From Cyathus striatus (taxonomy: Eukaryota > Basidiomycota > Agaricomycetes > Agaricales > Nidulariaceae), in assembly GCA_025738555.1 (NCBI GenBank), contig JAOVFP010000014.1, positions 2,480,001 to 2,544,000 on the forward strand: a stretch of 64,000 bases of DNA, in the 5' to 3' direction. A program made the position numbers and the translations under genes. Below the pieces are notes generated by a model, which was not told where the DNA came from, did not search any database, and saw only the letters and a program-made list of their open reading frames with translations. Of this stretch, positions 12,601 to 23,931 are shown in pieces (the first letter of the stretch is position 1; every line of letters begins with the position of its first letter).

Positions 12601-13740
12601 TACTACATTAAACGCAAATGACCTAGAGTTAAATGATACAGTGAAGTTGAACACTTTTGTGACATTCCCAGCATCTTGGTCTTTAAAAGACACATAATGT
12701 CGTGAGAATGCGCCTGCAGATTTGCTGATGTAGACTCCTTAAACTTGGAGAGCTCTTTCTTAAGAATAGCAATGAGATTGGGAGGCATGATAGTGTGCAC
12801 AATGAAAGTGGGTCCCGAACATTACCTCCAGACTGGACTCTCTGAATTGCTCTCGGACACGTAGGTGGCCCCAGGTTAGCCCAGTGGCGCTCGAATCACA
12901 TACTATTCAACTCAAATTCAACCCATTGAAACAAGGTGGCATGCCAGGGTGGGTGGGGAGTCGGTAAATACAAAATTTGATGGTAGGGAAGGATGAATGA
13001 GATGTATAAGCGCTGGAACGCTTATGTAATATTATGCGTTTTTCTGCGCAAAATCATATGCATTATACATTATCAACTTTATGCATTATGCTCTAAGAAT
13101 CCCCGCGAACCAAGTTGGTGGACCAAAATATCTATGACTTATTCATTTTATGCCCTGTGAGGGTTATGACTTAAGAGGGGTTCGACTGTACTTGTATTAT
13201 AGGTATACAACGGTGTATATCTGTTAATGCTCATCTCCCTATGCTTACTTAGTTGCTCCAAGCATGCGACGGTGTTCGGTTAGAACTTGAAGTGCGATCA
13301 AAACTATCAACGGAGTTCGAATATGGGGCAGTGTCACAACTGTGACAACACTAACCCCTGATGAACACTAAACGTTGATTCCCAGTGAAAAGTCGGTCGA
13401 GCGAGAACAAGCGCTGGCAAGCCCGGGCGAGCCACATCAAGCTGATCAAGCGGTTGTCGAGCCGTGATTAATTTATTGTACCAAATAAGTCTTTCGTTTT
13501 CAACTTATGTTATCTTTGGATCTCGAGCAGATTTAATGAACACTCTACGCTACTATAGCTAAGTACTAGGAGATGCTGAGTATGTGTAACTTCGAATATC
13601 TATTAAGTCAAACCAAAGTCAAACTGAAGTGGAACCAAGTCATTTATTTATCTTGCCAAACAACTTCCGCTTGGTGCATCTGCGCGGGTCCATGCGCACA
13701 TTTCTCTTCTACGATTTCCATGACCTGCATCCCTCTTCTC

Positions 13741-13890
13741 GTCCTCCTCCTTCCTCCTCGTCCCCCTCCTTCCTCCTCGTTTCCCTCCCTCCTCCTCCCT
13801 CCTCGTTCCCCTCCCTCCTCGTTCCCCTGCCTCCTCGTTCCCCTGCCTCCTCGTTCCCCTGCCTCCTCGTTCCCCTCTCTCCTCCTTCAT
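13741..13890. repeat. CT-rich tandem array, 16-bp unit
   Basis: Units of the form cctcctcgttcccctg repeat about five or six times at 13798-13878, inside a longer pyrimidine-rich stretch. Long open frames on both strands here (Pro/Ser-rich and Arg/Gly/Glu-rich) are products of the repeat, not genes. Confidence 0.8.
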
Positions 13891-15000
13891 CTCTCCCTGT
13901 ATCTACATTCCCCTCCCTCGTAACTTCTGCTAGCAGACTGTAACAATTGGAGGCCTCTGGCACTAGCTCGTGATTCTGGTTTGTGATACTAAGTGAGATT
14001 TTCTACCCTCTTTCAACAGTTTGGGATGATGTATGCACGATCTTTAGGCTGGTTCAGGTTCAAGTTTCCAGAGGAGGCCTACGAATGGTTAGGTACCTTT
14101 GCTTGGGACTGCGAGGTCATTAAACAAACTGATTTTGCTTTACACCTTCACAGGACTATGCACTCACAGAGACAATCGGCACCCTCGGGCCTCGCGTACA
14201 AGTGTGCTCACATGAGTCAATTCTCTGCTTGATCAAATGATGAATTATCCCATTCCGAGAAGGGAGATTTCTGGGTTTAGTGGGTGTTTTCTCTCATTCT
14301 CTATTCATTTTCGTTCTCATCATTCCCCATCCCTATCTTCTCGTCTCCCAGAGTCATGCCTCCTACTGTTGCTATTGAAAAATCGCATCGTTTGGTATTC
14401 GTATGTGATCTATCCCTTTCGTTTCGTTTCACGTCTCTTGTTTGTTCCACAACTTCGTATGCCCTACAGCTTTATTTTACTCATACCACTGCTGATTATG
14501 ATTTAGACCGTGACCCCCATTATCCACTTATTCTCTCCACACACGATTTGTGGGTATCTGTAGGTTCTGTAACTTCTTTTCTTCTATATAATCTAACTAT
14601 GTGTTTGTACAGTACTACTACGTTTCTTGCGATGTAAGTGATGCGATGGGACAAGAAGTAAGTGGGGTAGTGGAGTTTATGGCTCCAGGCTAGGTGAATA
14701 GGGGGAATGTGAGCCGGAGCAGGGGAAGGGGCAGAGGCGGGGGCGGGTATAATGAAGCAGGGGGTAGGTAGGTAGTAGGCTTGACATAGCTTGATGATGC
14801 TCGTTATGGATTGAATATGCTTTGATATGCTCGATTGTGCTCGATTTGAAAACCCTGTACAGTATCCAATGAAATAGATAATCAATATATACCTAATTGA
14901 GCTAATGTGAACTTTACCTGGCTTGAATGAGCTCGATGCAATCGAGCATTTGAAAAAAAATCGAGCCAGAATGAGCGTGAACGATCCAGCTGATGTCAGC
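13891..15000. other. P-element interior, no gene recognised
   Basis: Several 80-120 codon frames overlap on both strands between 13990 and 14890 with no known motif. The right part (14790-15000) has repeated cgat/gctcga words that form the subterminal region of element P. Confidence 0.4.
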
Positions 15001-15409
15001 TGTTTCTGCTCGCTGCGGCTCGTTACAGCTTGTTCTTCGCTCGATCCTGCTGGACCGAATTTTCACTGGGGTTGATTGACGATAGTAGTACTATAAATAA
15101 TGCTACTAATATTAGTCGCGCTCAGATCAGCTATTCGGTTCATCGTTCCCCGTGTTTCAACCACTGCGACTCAACAGCAACCGAACCACCTCAATCTAGC
15201 CAACCTCCAGCTGCAGGCTGAAATAATACATGAGTATTTGTGCTTATATTCGCCCGCTGAGCACTAGCGCTGTTTTCAACGTTCAAGCCTTCAAGCTTCA
15301 AGATTAGTATCTACTAAGTACCTATCTTTTCGTTAACAGTAAACATTCTCTTCTATCATACCGAAATCACTAACACCAACCTAGTATCAAGAAATATCTC
15401 TGTCGAACG

Positions 15410-18400
15410 ACTACAAGGATACACTCATACCATCTATCCTTCTCGTAGGAAAGTCAATCTCAGTTGGCCCAAACTATCGCCTCCATCCACAATCTACCAC
15501 CTCAGCTACATTCACCGAGTCTCTAACTGCCATATGCTCCAGCTTTCCTTCAAGATTTCGCTGTTCAGGAAGATATGGTGTCCAAGAAACCTTGCGCTAA
15601 CGCGGCTACTAAAGTGGTGCATACTTACAGTGTTGAACCTGTGGTGAAGCGCTGGGTAATGGTTCCTTTCTGATAGTATCTTTTTAACGTCAGCTTACAC
15701 TCGAATGCTTCTATCACAGCTCCGAATAGTAATGCACCTCGTCTCCCATGTCTTTGCCTACAAGAAGGCGCCAGCGCCATCATCCCTAACTTAATGCATG
15801 TGACGTCATGAAGCCAATCCAAGAACCTCGTCTCATCGACTGCCTTGCCTCCGCAATAGAGAGCGCTCGAGTATTGGAGAAGGGTAGGGGTGTGATGCAG
15901 ATGGTGGGGTGACGTAGTCCAGAAGTGCGGTATTTTTGATGAGGATGGAGGTTTCGCAGCGGGTCGGTGCTTGCTACGAGGAGAATGCATCGACTTCCGA
16001 AGCCTTTATTACCTTTCACGCAGGTGACGTGGCGAGCCGTAGGAAGACCCTCGTATTTCTATCCGATAACGAGGTAGCCTGAGCCCACGGTCCTAAGGTT
16101 CGTACCCTCATTTTCATATGAACACGGCCCAAGGCTAATACTTGGTCTACAGCTACTACACCACTCTGATATCCTGCAACCTCCCCTTCGTCACCTTTCG
16201 GAAGCGTCACCACCGAATACCGCCTACCAGATACTTTTGCAAGGTTTCAAGTTCCTCGTGGAACCTCGTCATCCATTTTGACCGACAAGGAAGGTTAGTG
16301 ATGGGGTAACATTGTCCAGAAGGGCGGCAGACGCCAGCGGAGGACTTTACGGAACCTAGCATTCGAGGGCCTGCAGACTGACTATCGAGCGCGATATGGT
16401 CCTTATCTCAGGCGTGACATGGCTAAGCTTATTTTACCATCCGTACTTCCACCGAGGACAAGGGAGCAGGAGGGTAGAATAGCATACTAGGAGGAACAGG
16501 GATAGGTTCGTGCTTTCATTTTCGTGTAGATGTGAGGTAATGATTGCATTTGGACAGGTACACGTGCAGATACTTTCTATCCCCACTCAGTGCGTTGCGA
16601 TGTATCTCCTCATGACCCTTCGTCGTCTACTCTACCTACCTTCTCAACCAGACTTCACCGCAGTGTCGCCACGACCATGCCACACGATGCCCATCTATCA
16701 CACCTATTCCTTGTTTGATAGGTGGGAGATCGACGAAGGTTGCTAGTTCGTGTATGGGCGATGTACTTGAAGACGAAGAAGTGCCACATGTGGACGGTGG
16801 ATATTGTTTTTGGGGGAGTGTGCCGTTGGAGAAGATGGGGGTGGGATGGACGCGTGAAGTGTTAGATACGATACTTCTTGAAGGGAGAAGGGGGCGAGAA
16901 TGCACCCACTATCTTCGCCTGTGTCTAGGGCAATGTTTCAATATCCCACCTGCGGTCGCAACACCTAGTGAAAGTCTCTTCCAATACACATCGGAGCTCG
17001 GCCGCTCCATTGTTTGAAGGATTGTAAATTGACGAAGGAAGCTGGCTTACGACGCCATATCAGGTACACAGCGTGCTCGACTGTTTCTCTCAATACAGTA
17101 TGTAGGATCGAGCACAACGAGTAGAATCCACGCTCGCCAAGGAAACTAGCTTTCGAGTCATAGGCGTAACAGCCTCTCGTTCGATCATTCGACCCCTCTA
17201 AGGTCATGAATGGCGCCTCTGGCTCTTGCAAATCCACCTATCTTGGCTATCTTCTCACATGCCGCTTTCACCTCTCTGGTCCTTCTTGGCACCCATATCT
17301 TGGCGTTTAGCTGGAATTTCTACCTGTACCCCATCCAAGGTCCTTTCGATCACACTTTTAGTAATCTCACCTTACCACTCGTATTAACAACCATGTTCCT
17401 GCGGGAGATCGTGCTTCAGTGTCTGCGGAGACTACAAGGAGGGTGCTGGTTCTGATAGGCACGATATCCCCGTTCCATGGAGGAGGGGAGGGAACGGAGG
17501 CCTGTGGCTCGTGATATGACAACACTGTCGATGTACCTTCCATACTTTACCTCTTGCAACCGCCGCATCTTTAAAACTGTCATCCTCTTACTGTTCTCTT
17601 ACCTCTGCCGCTGTCTGTACTTCCTCCTCCGATACCGTCTTCTCCGTCACCCTTTCCTGAGGAAACTTTTTACGCGGTCGCCTTTGCTACCTACACACAT
17701 ACTTTCATCACCTCCTGTACAACTCCCTCTACAGTTGCCTTTTGCCTCTGTTATTCTACTTTCGTTTATCATATCCGCATCGGCATCCCTTCGAACAATC
17801 ATCGGTTAGCAGCAGCCCTTCTCTTGAAACTATAGGGGGGGTCAGAGTAGGTGGATTCGAGGTGGATTCGGACTTGGATTCGAGTTGGATTCGGAGTGTG
17901 ATTCAGTGATCAGAATCAGCCTCGAATCGCGTTTCACTCTGACCGCCCCGGCTGCGGTTTCAATTCCAGCTGGATTCAACCTCCTAGTTTCTGCCAACCT
18001 CATATGATTTTATATCTGCCTTTTAGTTGATAATTAACATAAACATATATTATAATGCATTTATGAATAATTAGGTGTAGCTTACGCTTATCAGATCTAC
18101 AGTATTCCTGGTTCCATTGACCAGTTGTTGTCTCTCACATACACTTTACATGACCTTTATATACTATGATCTGTCCTACCAGTTGACGGAAGTTACAAGC
18201 TAGAGAGCTCACATATACATATATGATACATCAAGCTATACCAAATGAATTTAAAGGAGAAATATGCAGGAAGATGTTGAGCACGTACGGCCAAGTGAGA
18301 TTGAGTGCAAAGCTGAATCCGGATTCGAGAGTGCGAAGCAACTAAAAAGTTGCTTCACCCATAAAGTTGGATCCGTGATTCTCCCACGATTCTGACTGTC

Positions 18401-18600
18401 CAGAATCCACTTCGAATCCACCTACTCTGACCCCCCCTTATGCTATAAGCCTATATAAATGGAATAAGGATATCTCCTGACTGATAAAAGTGCGGTGGCA
18501 TGCGGTTCCTGGACGCCGTATACAGGTCGAAGAGGCTAGTTACAATACACATCGGCGATTATAGGATCATACGCTCATACCTCCTTCGCTGAGGTCAACT
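15410..18600. repeat. Repeat block Y, copy 1
   Basis: Similar over its length to 48845-51640 (copy 2) and, more decayed, to 56515-58870 (copy 3). Landmarks are cgtctcccatgtctttgcc, tttcacgcaggtgacgt, cttcttgaagggagaa and cacatcggagctcggccg. The best minus-strand frame (15625-15990) has a partly matching frame in copy 2 (FECKLTLK near 48892-49170), so an old gene may once have lain here, but frames are broken in each copy. A 605-bp transposon interrupts this copy. Confidence 0.6.
17834..18438. mobile_element. 605-bp MITE with poly-G ends, 3-bp TSD
   Basis: Ends AGGGGGG(G)GTCAGAGTAGG are inverted at 17834 and 18438 and extend about 40 bp with few mismatches. TAT flanks both sides. Removing the element plus one TAT gives a sequence that aligns base for base with the empty site in copy 2 near 51300, which proves the insertion. 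No coding capacity. Confidence 0.85.
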
Positions 18601-20251
18601 TGCTCGTCTTATATGTTTCATAGAGATACATGGAAATGTCCATATATCAGCCATCTCCCGAGGGGCCCCTTCATCGATTCATCGCTGACAGCCGTTATTC
18701 TACTGACACCTCTAACATCCGAAGTGCGATTCTCACCCTCCAACAACCTAAGGCTCATAATAAACAGGTAAATGCAATCAACCTCTGCGTCACAACGACT
18801 CACAGGACCCAAAAATAACTTCCTATACTAGGCAGCTATCCTTCATTAGCTGCACAGCCGCCATGCTTCACCCGGATCTAAGTAACAGTTGTTATCTAAC
18901 AAGGAATACATGCTGAAAATAAAGACGAAATTGTGTATGTTTAGGTACTCTCCCGAAACTTCCCTTCAAGCAACCATGTCATTATACGGAAATTTCAGGT
19001 GTACTTTTCGAATCTTCTGCATCATTCTCAACTTCTTTCGTAATGTTTATTGTAATGTGAAGCAGAGGCATACTTCCAATAGTTTGAACTGGGTTGTTTG
19101 CATTGTAGGTCTGCATTCCTGCCTCCTTGAGTGACTGGAGTTTTATGCGGACAGTGACAGAGCTGAATGTGATACCCTATATAAATTACCTAGTGAGTGT
19201 TTAAAATACACAGAGGTCCTAAACTGAGGACTTACAACTAATGGTGTAATCCATTCGAGTACAATGTATTGAGAGTTGTTGTATGCGCAGATGGAAACCA
19301 AAAGTATAAATTCCGTTATTATCTCTAGAGCAGCAGACTCTATCAAAATCCACATGATAGAGAGCAGTTTTCCTTTTCCAACATGATAATTGGTTGTATT
19401 TCGGTGTGTAGTCCAGATCCGATAGCTCATGAGTCCAACAGTGATAACACTCAAAGCAAAGGCAACTGAGATGTATGTCCGGACCAACCTGTCATACACA
19501 ATACCACTGAGCAAAGAACCTACTTTAGTATACATCGCAGCCCAAATGAAAGAGCCAGCAGCTATTTATAAATGAAAACATGAGGTTAATAGGGCATCGA
19601 AAACTGGCGATAAAAGCATACTTATATTAATTGTAAGTAATACAATTGGTAAAACAACGACCTTCCAGTCGTTGCTCCATAACACCCATGTACGATATAT
19701 CTAACAGTTTGTTATAACATTACTATGGAGACATGTAAAGAGGAAACTCACCGCCGCAGCACTACCAAGATCTTGTTGAGTTCCAACAAGAACGTCTTTT
19801 AGAATATAGTGCCAAGCCGTTTGATGGCCAAGGTATGCATTTGGTCCAGAGGGAGTGAGACGTTTATCAACGTAGCCTTGGATAAGGCGGTAACAATTAA
19901 TAGCGAGGTGAAATGTTGCGACAAAAAACATAATAGCGGAAATGCTTATCATGACCTTCAAAGAATTCCATCATCAACTCGTTTCTACTCAGATATAAAA
20001 ATTTGGTTACCGACGTATGGTTGTTCTGTCTCCTCTGATTATAGGTGGGATTAAAGTACAAGTACAATGTCACTGCAAAGAGGCATAGAAAAAGACCTGC
20101 ATTGCGGTTAATGCGGACCCCAGAATTTTATACTGTAACCAGTCTGTACCAAATGCTTACCGTATATCAGTCCCTGAAGTCAAAGAGTTGACATTTAGCT
20201 GCTATGCATATCATGCAAACGGATCTTACCTCAAAGTAAGCAGATATAAGG

Positions 20252-21714
20252 GGTAGGTACGAAAACTAACACCATACACGGTGTAAAGTGACATTTACAC
20301 CCTGTAAGCGATACACTGTGTAGCTCAAGATACAATTTCCCACGGTACTTAAAAAATTACATAGATAACACTTGATTAAAAATGTGTAGGAAAATAATGA
20401 GATATGGTAAATAATGAGAAACAAACCTGAAATTTTCGAGGACGTATGACGACGCTTCCCCGACACTTTCCCACTTTCATCATCATCTTGCTTTAAGCTA
20501 CGTCATCTAAAATGCAATTTGAATGTGACGACACCTTTCTGGCCTCTGTTTCTGAGGACATCATACATGAATTTCGTGACCAAGTATTATGAGCTGTATC
20601 TTTCAAGAAAAAGCTTGAGTATTCATTTACTTAGGTGTTATCGACTTGCATGGTTTTCTTGAGCACTTTGGAAGCCCATCTGATGATGTATTGTAATAGT
20701 TTAGCTTTACAATATAATTTATTGAACGGTATAGTACAAATGTTACTTATATTAAGAGGGCAGAACATAGACTAAACGGTTGTTGACACGCTTAAGTACA
20801 ATGCAACAGCCTATTCAGGACATTAGAAGATGCCAAAGTACGCAAAAACACGCCTTTCGAATGGACCCACTCCACAGTATCCACAATGTTCCAAAATATG
20901 GTCCCGATGAGATGTGTCCGTCGCACTCTTGCGTCAAGGAAAGCGGAGAGGGTAGGATGGTTGTAGAACTGCGTCACTATGAACCCGCACTCCTCTTTTA
21001 TGTTGGCAATTTTTTCTGCCGCTGCGATGGTACAAGAACAGAAACATAGACGGCCAGTGAATACGTTCTTGGGCTCTGTGACGCCTTCGTGACCCATTAC
21101 TTGTAGGAGGAAAAACATCTCGCGTAGGAAGGCATCGCTGAACATGGGCACCTTGATGGGGAATACTTTTACACAGTAGAGGGAACAATTCTGCGTTCCA
21201 GATGACGAGGCTAGGTATATCGTGTTTGGTGACAATGAAGAGGAGAGACGTTGGTGGAGGTGTAGAGACGTCGTTGGTGTGGAGTGAATGTGGTGGCTTG
21301 GAATCCAACACCATTCTCGCCTTCCTCATGAGTAACCCGACGCCAATGTGATGCTAACTGAAGGTGAGAACCCTCATGAAATGAAGAAAAGACTCTTAGA
21401 TAAGACGGGGAGTTCGAAAGTCGCAAGTTCCTCGTTAAGGTGCTTCCAGGATGAATCGGCACTGGTCCTTTGTAAACATCACGTTCGTAACGACTTTTAC
21501 CTTGTACCGGACTACATTTTTTAAAATTATTATAAACTTGTTATATGTTAAGTCTGGTTACATAATCTGGTTACATAATTAAAGAAACACTTATTTATTC
21601 TAGTTCAAAAGCTACATGGTGTAAATTTTGACGCGGCTGTTCATTCTTCCGGTGTTTTTTGTATCCGCGAACTGAAATTTACACTGTGTATGGTGTCAGT
21701 TTTCGTCCATCCCG
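20252..21714. mobile_element. MULE-like element with 9-10 bp TSD
   Basis: AGATATAAGG flanks both ends (20242-20251, 21715-21724). The tips are inverted: ggtaggtacgaaaactaaca on the left, and an inverted match ending tcagttttcgtcc on the right. Just inside is a short palindromic word (caccatacacggtgtaaa). The 23932-25195 element has the same termini, so this is a family. TSD length suggests a Mutator-like superfamily, but no transposase is present. The element carries a kinase-like frame (20792-21235). Confidence 0.75.
20792..21235 (-). pseudogene. Kinase-like domain fragment carried by the MULE-like element
   Basis: A 147-codon frame reads in order like a protein-kinase N-lobe and the start of the C-lobe: TIYLASSSG, YCVKVFPI (VAVK-like), FLREMFFLLQVMGHEGV (alphaC and following), GFIVTQFYNHPTLSAFL (hinge), then NIVDTVEWVHSKGVFLRTLASSNVLN where the catalytic loop would be. 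The usual HRDLKxxN is replaced by FLRTLASSN: the Asp is lost but the Asn is kept. There is no DFG region; the frame stops soon after. It may contain an unspliced intron near GRLCFCSCT. I read it as a captured and decayed host kinase segment; the similarity is motif-level only. Confidence 0.5.
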
Positions 21715-22480
21715 AGATATAAGGTATGCTTTTTCGAAAGAAATTTATGGCGGTCAAAGTGCACATTTATTGTGCCGCGCAACTTTTTTTGTGGGTGCCG
21801 CAACTTTTTCGGGGCCTTGTTCGGCACAACTTTTTACACAAGGCCGCAACTTTTTTTCAGCGCAACTTTTTTTTTTTTACGCAAATTTTCTCTACGATTA
21901 TTTTTAAGTTAATAATACCATTTAAATTGAATTCAAGTTCGGCTATTAAAAGACATTCCGTAGTACACATGTCCTAACAATATATGAAACTAAAAATATA
22001 CTATCACTCATCGCATGTTTCCTCAGCTGCCCGCATTATGCCAAAACTAGTATTATTTAGTAACGAAACTGTGACCTCGCGTAGCTCCTAGACACTGGCT
22101 CTGTTGTCCAACAGAAATACTGACATCGACACGCAGCATCGACAAGCAGTCCGTTAACGGCGTGACTTACTGGGGGTTCAAACAGAGTGGTACTCCCAAG
22201 AGCACCACGCTCGCATATTGATAGGGGGGCGAGGAGGGAGACGGGGGAGAGGATTGTGAGGGACTAAGAGTGCGTGAAGGCGAGAACTAGGCAGGTGAGA
22301 GTCATAGTGAGGTGTTGGAGGTTCTCTGAGGCTTGGGAAGATACTGCACAGACTTCGTCCATTTCAAGTGATATAATTAGTTAATGAGAGGAGAAAAGGA
22401 AAAAAAACTTACCGACCAGTTGAATTTGGCCATTATACCAGCAACTCCAAGAGGGCCATGCCGTGATACACTCGCCGCCT

Positions 22481-22825
22481 CTACGAGGTGACATTCACTT
22501 CCCCCATCCATATCCACCAGCAGCTCGTCACACTTCCCAATGTGATCAAGCCTACAAGCTCCAAGGCAGCGATTCCTACACCACAGAGGAGCTTGCCTTC
22601 GTCATGCTCGAAAGGGGAGGTGGGGGGAAACTTGGCGAATGCGTTAAATGCCTGGCCGAAGACACGAGCGGCTATTGTGTTGCAAGCCAGCCCTCGACGT
22701 TGGTGATGGCGCATAAGGTTGAAGGCTGCATGCGCGAGCGAGTGGTAGATTTTGGAAGGGGAGGGGAATGGGCCTGCTGCAGCGGAAGCTAGATGGATAC
22801 GGGTTTCTTCGAGCTCCTCTGCCAA
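22481..22825 (-). CDS. Unrecognised 115-codon frame inside the 4-kb element, possibly a captured exon
   Basis: The frame begins MAEELEETRIHLASAAAGPF, continues KIYHSLAHAAFNLM...RRGLACNTIAARVFGQAFNAFAKF and ends GIAALELVGLITLG. The composition is like a folded helical protein, unlike neighbouring junk frames. Just upstream on the same strand is a splice-acceptor-like TTTTTTGGCAG joining at the EELEET codons. I do not recognise the family. It may be a host exon carried by a non-autonomous transposon, or chance. Confidence 0.3.
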   Translation of the reverse strand: MAEELEETRIHLASAAAGPFPSPSKIYHSLAHAAFNLMRHHQRRGLACNTIAARVFGQAFNAFAKFPPTSPFEHDEGKLLCGVGIAALELVGLITLGSVTSCWWIWMGEVNVTS

Positions 22826-23369
22826 AAAAGTGCCATAGTCCAGTTAAATTCTGAAGTGCTGATGATGGACATACCTATTACTATAGATCCCTACCATAAC
22901 CAAGTTAGCGCATCTAATGTGAAACACCAGTGCCACGATTGACAAAAAAAACAGTAAGTAGAAAAGTACTCACCCATAGGCAACTGAATGAGCCATCGGA
23001 GGCGGGGATGCTACTGGCATAGGACATGCATTCTCTATGCGTACTGGCCTGAGAGCTGGAAGTTAACTGTCGGTGGCCATGGCGCCAGGGAGCAGCGGGA
23101 ACAGCGGCGCTGTGTACGAATGCATTTCTGGAAACAAAGGCGCACGAGAATAGGTGGCGGTGACAGTAACGGTGACACAATGACGTGTACCGGTTGCGTG
23201 GGATATCAACAAATATACACGTGATATAAATCTGTATGTTACTATGTACATGTTTATTGGTACTGTTTGGCAGCAGCTTCTGTGAGAATCAGTGTACAAA
23301 TAATACCAATAAATACATACACACTTAAATACAAACACAGATGAATCACATGTAATTTTGTTGGTATCC

Positions 23370-23920
23370 CACAGCCTCTCTTCTCCTTCTCGCCCTCCCT
23401 CCCTCTCCTCCCCTGTCTCGCCCCCTTCTTCCCTTCTCCCCCTTCCTCCTCACCCACTTACTAGGCAATGAACATAGCATCAAGCATTACAAATCCTGTT
23501 ACTCTCGTCTCGCAAGTGACGAGTATGGCTATTTTGTCCCCTCCATCCTCTCCTCCTCTCGTCTACCAAGTGACGTGTATAATGGCACATGTAGCAAAAT
23601 CAAGCCCAATACAAGCGCTGCCTCCTTTCCCTCTTTTCCCTCCCCTTCCCCTCCCTCTTCTCGCCTGTGACGTGTACTGATGTCTCCTCTCCCTTTCTTC
23701 CTCTGTCCTCTGTCCCCACCCTCCCCTATGCATAATGGCACGCATAGTAACGTCAAGCCCAAGACGAGTGCCGCCTCCTGCGTTCCTCCCCTGCCTCACC
23801 TCGCCCGCTCTCTCCCCTCGCGCTTTCGCCTTCGTCTTGCAAGCGCCTTCTCCCTCCCTCGTCTCACAAGTGACAGGGGTGTACATTTTCCACTCTCGTT
23901 CTCTCTCCTCCCTTACACGT
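23370..23920. repeat. Pyrimidine-rich low-complexity stretch
   Basis: Strongly strand-asymmetric C/T-rich DNA (cctcctcccct-type words) that opens Pro/Ser-rich frames on plus and Arg/Gly/Glu-rich frames on minus. A roughly repeated module (tcgcaagtgacgtgta, aatggcacatgtag) recurs near 23510, 23565, 23665 and 23730. No gene is supported. Confidence 0.6.
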
Positions 23921-23931
23921 CGACACCATGC

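Larger units (their letters stand above)
10448..13188. mobile_element. pogo/Tigger-like element, decayed
   Basis: Ends CAGTCGAACCCCTCTTAAG at 10448 and its inverse ending at 13188 lie between TA dinucleotides, giving a 2741-bp element. It carries remains of a minus-strand transposase C-terminus at 10647-10841. A further internal inverted similarity (10847-10920 against 12650-12735, around gaatgcgcctgcagatttgc) suggests internal rearrangement. Most of the transposase is missing or unrecognisable. Confidence 0.7.
8765..13377. mobile_element. TIR element Q inserted in the left arm of P
   Basis: The 32-bp ends at 8765-8796 and 13346-13377 are inverted copies with one mismatch (CAACGTTTAGTG at the tips). 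The flanks give at most a 2-bp AT duplication. Without its own insertions (9023-10180 and 10448-13188) Q is only about 0.7 kb and non-autonomous, apart from the small HTH-like frame at 10229. Confidence 0.65.
8751..15091. mobile_element. Outer TIR element P of the nested island
   Basis: The left arm reads gtactatcgtcaat and, after interruption by element Q, resumes at 13380 with cccagtgaaaa.tcggtc and gagcgagaacaagc. The right end near 15028-15091 carries the same words inverted, so imperfect terminal repeats of about 100 bp enclose the island. The target-site duplication is not clear. Inside the P-specific part (13.4-15.0 kb) are a CT-rich tandem array and no recognisable transposase. Backbone repeat sequence resumes just right of it, at about 15110. 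Confidence 0.55.

Noticed and set aside
13573..13963. Long overlapping frames rich in Pro/Ser or Arg/Gly/Glu
   Set aside because: They come from a CT-rich 16-bp tandem array that is open in several frames at once.
15625..15990. 121-codon minus frame in block Y as a gene
   Set aside because: Only a short part (FECKLTLK) is shared with copy 2, and each copy has different frame breaks.
20792..21049. Plus-strand frames opposite the kinase-like fragment
   Set aside because: They are antisense to the frame with ordered kinase-like motifs and show none of their own.
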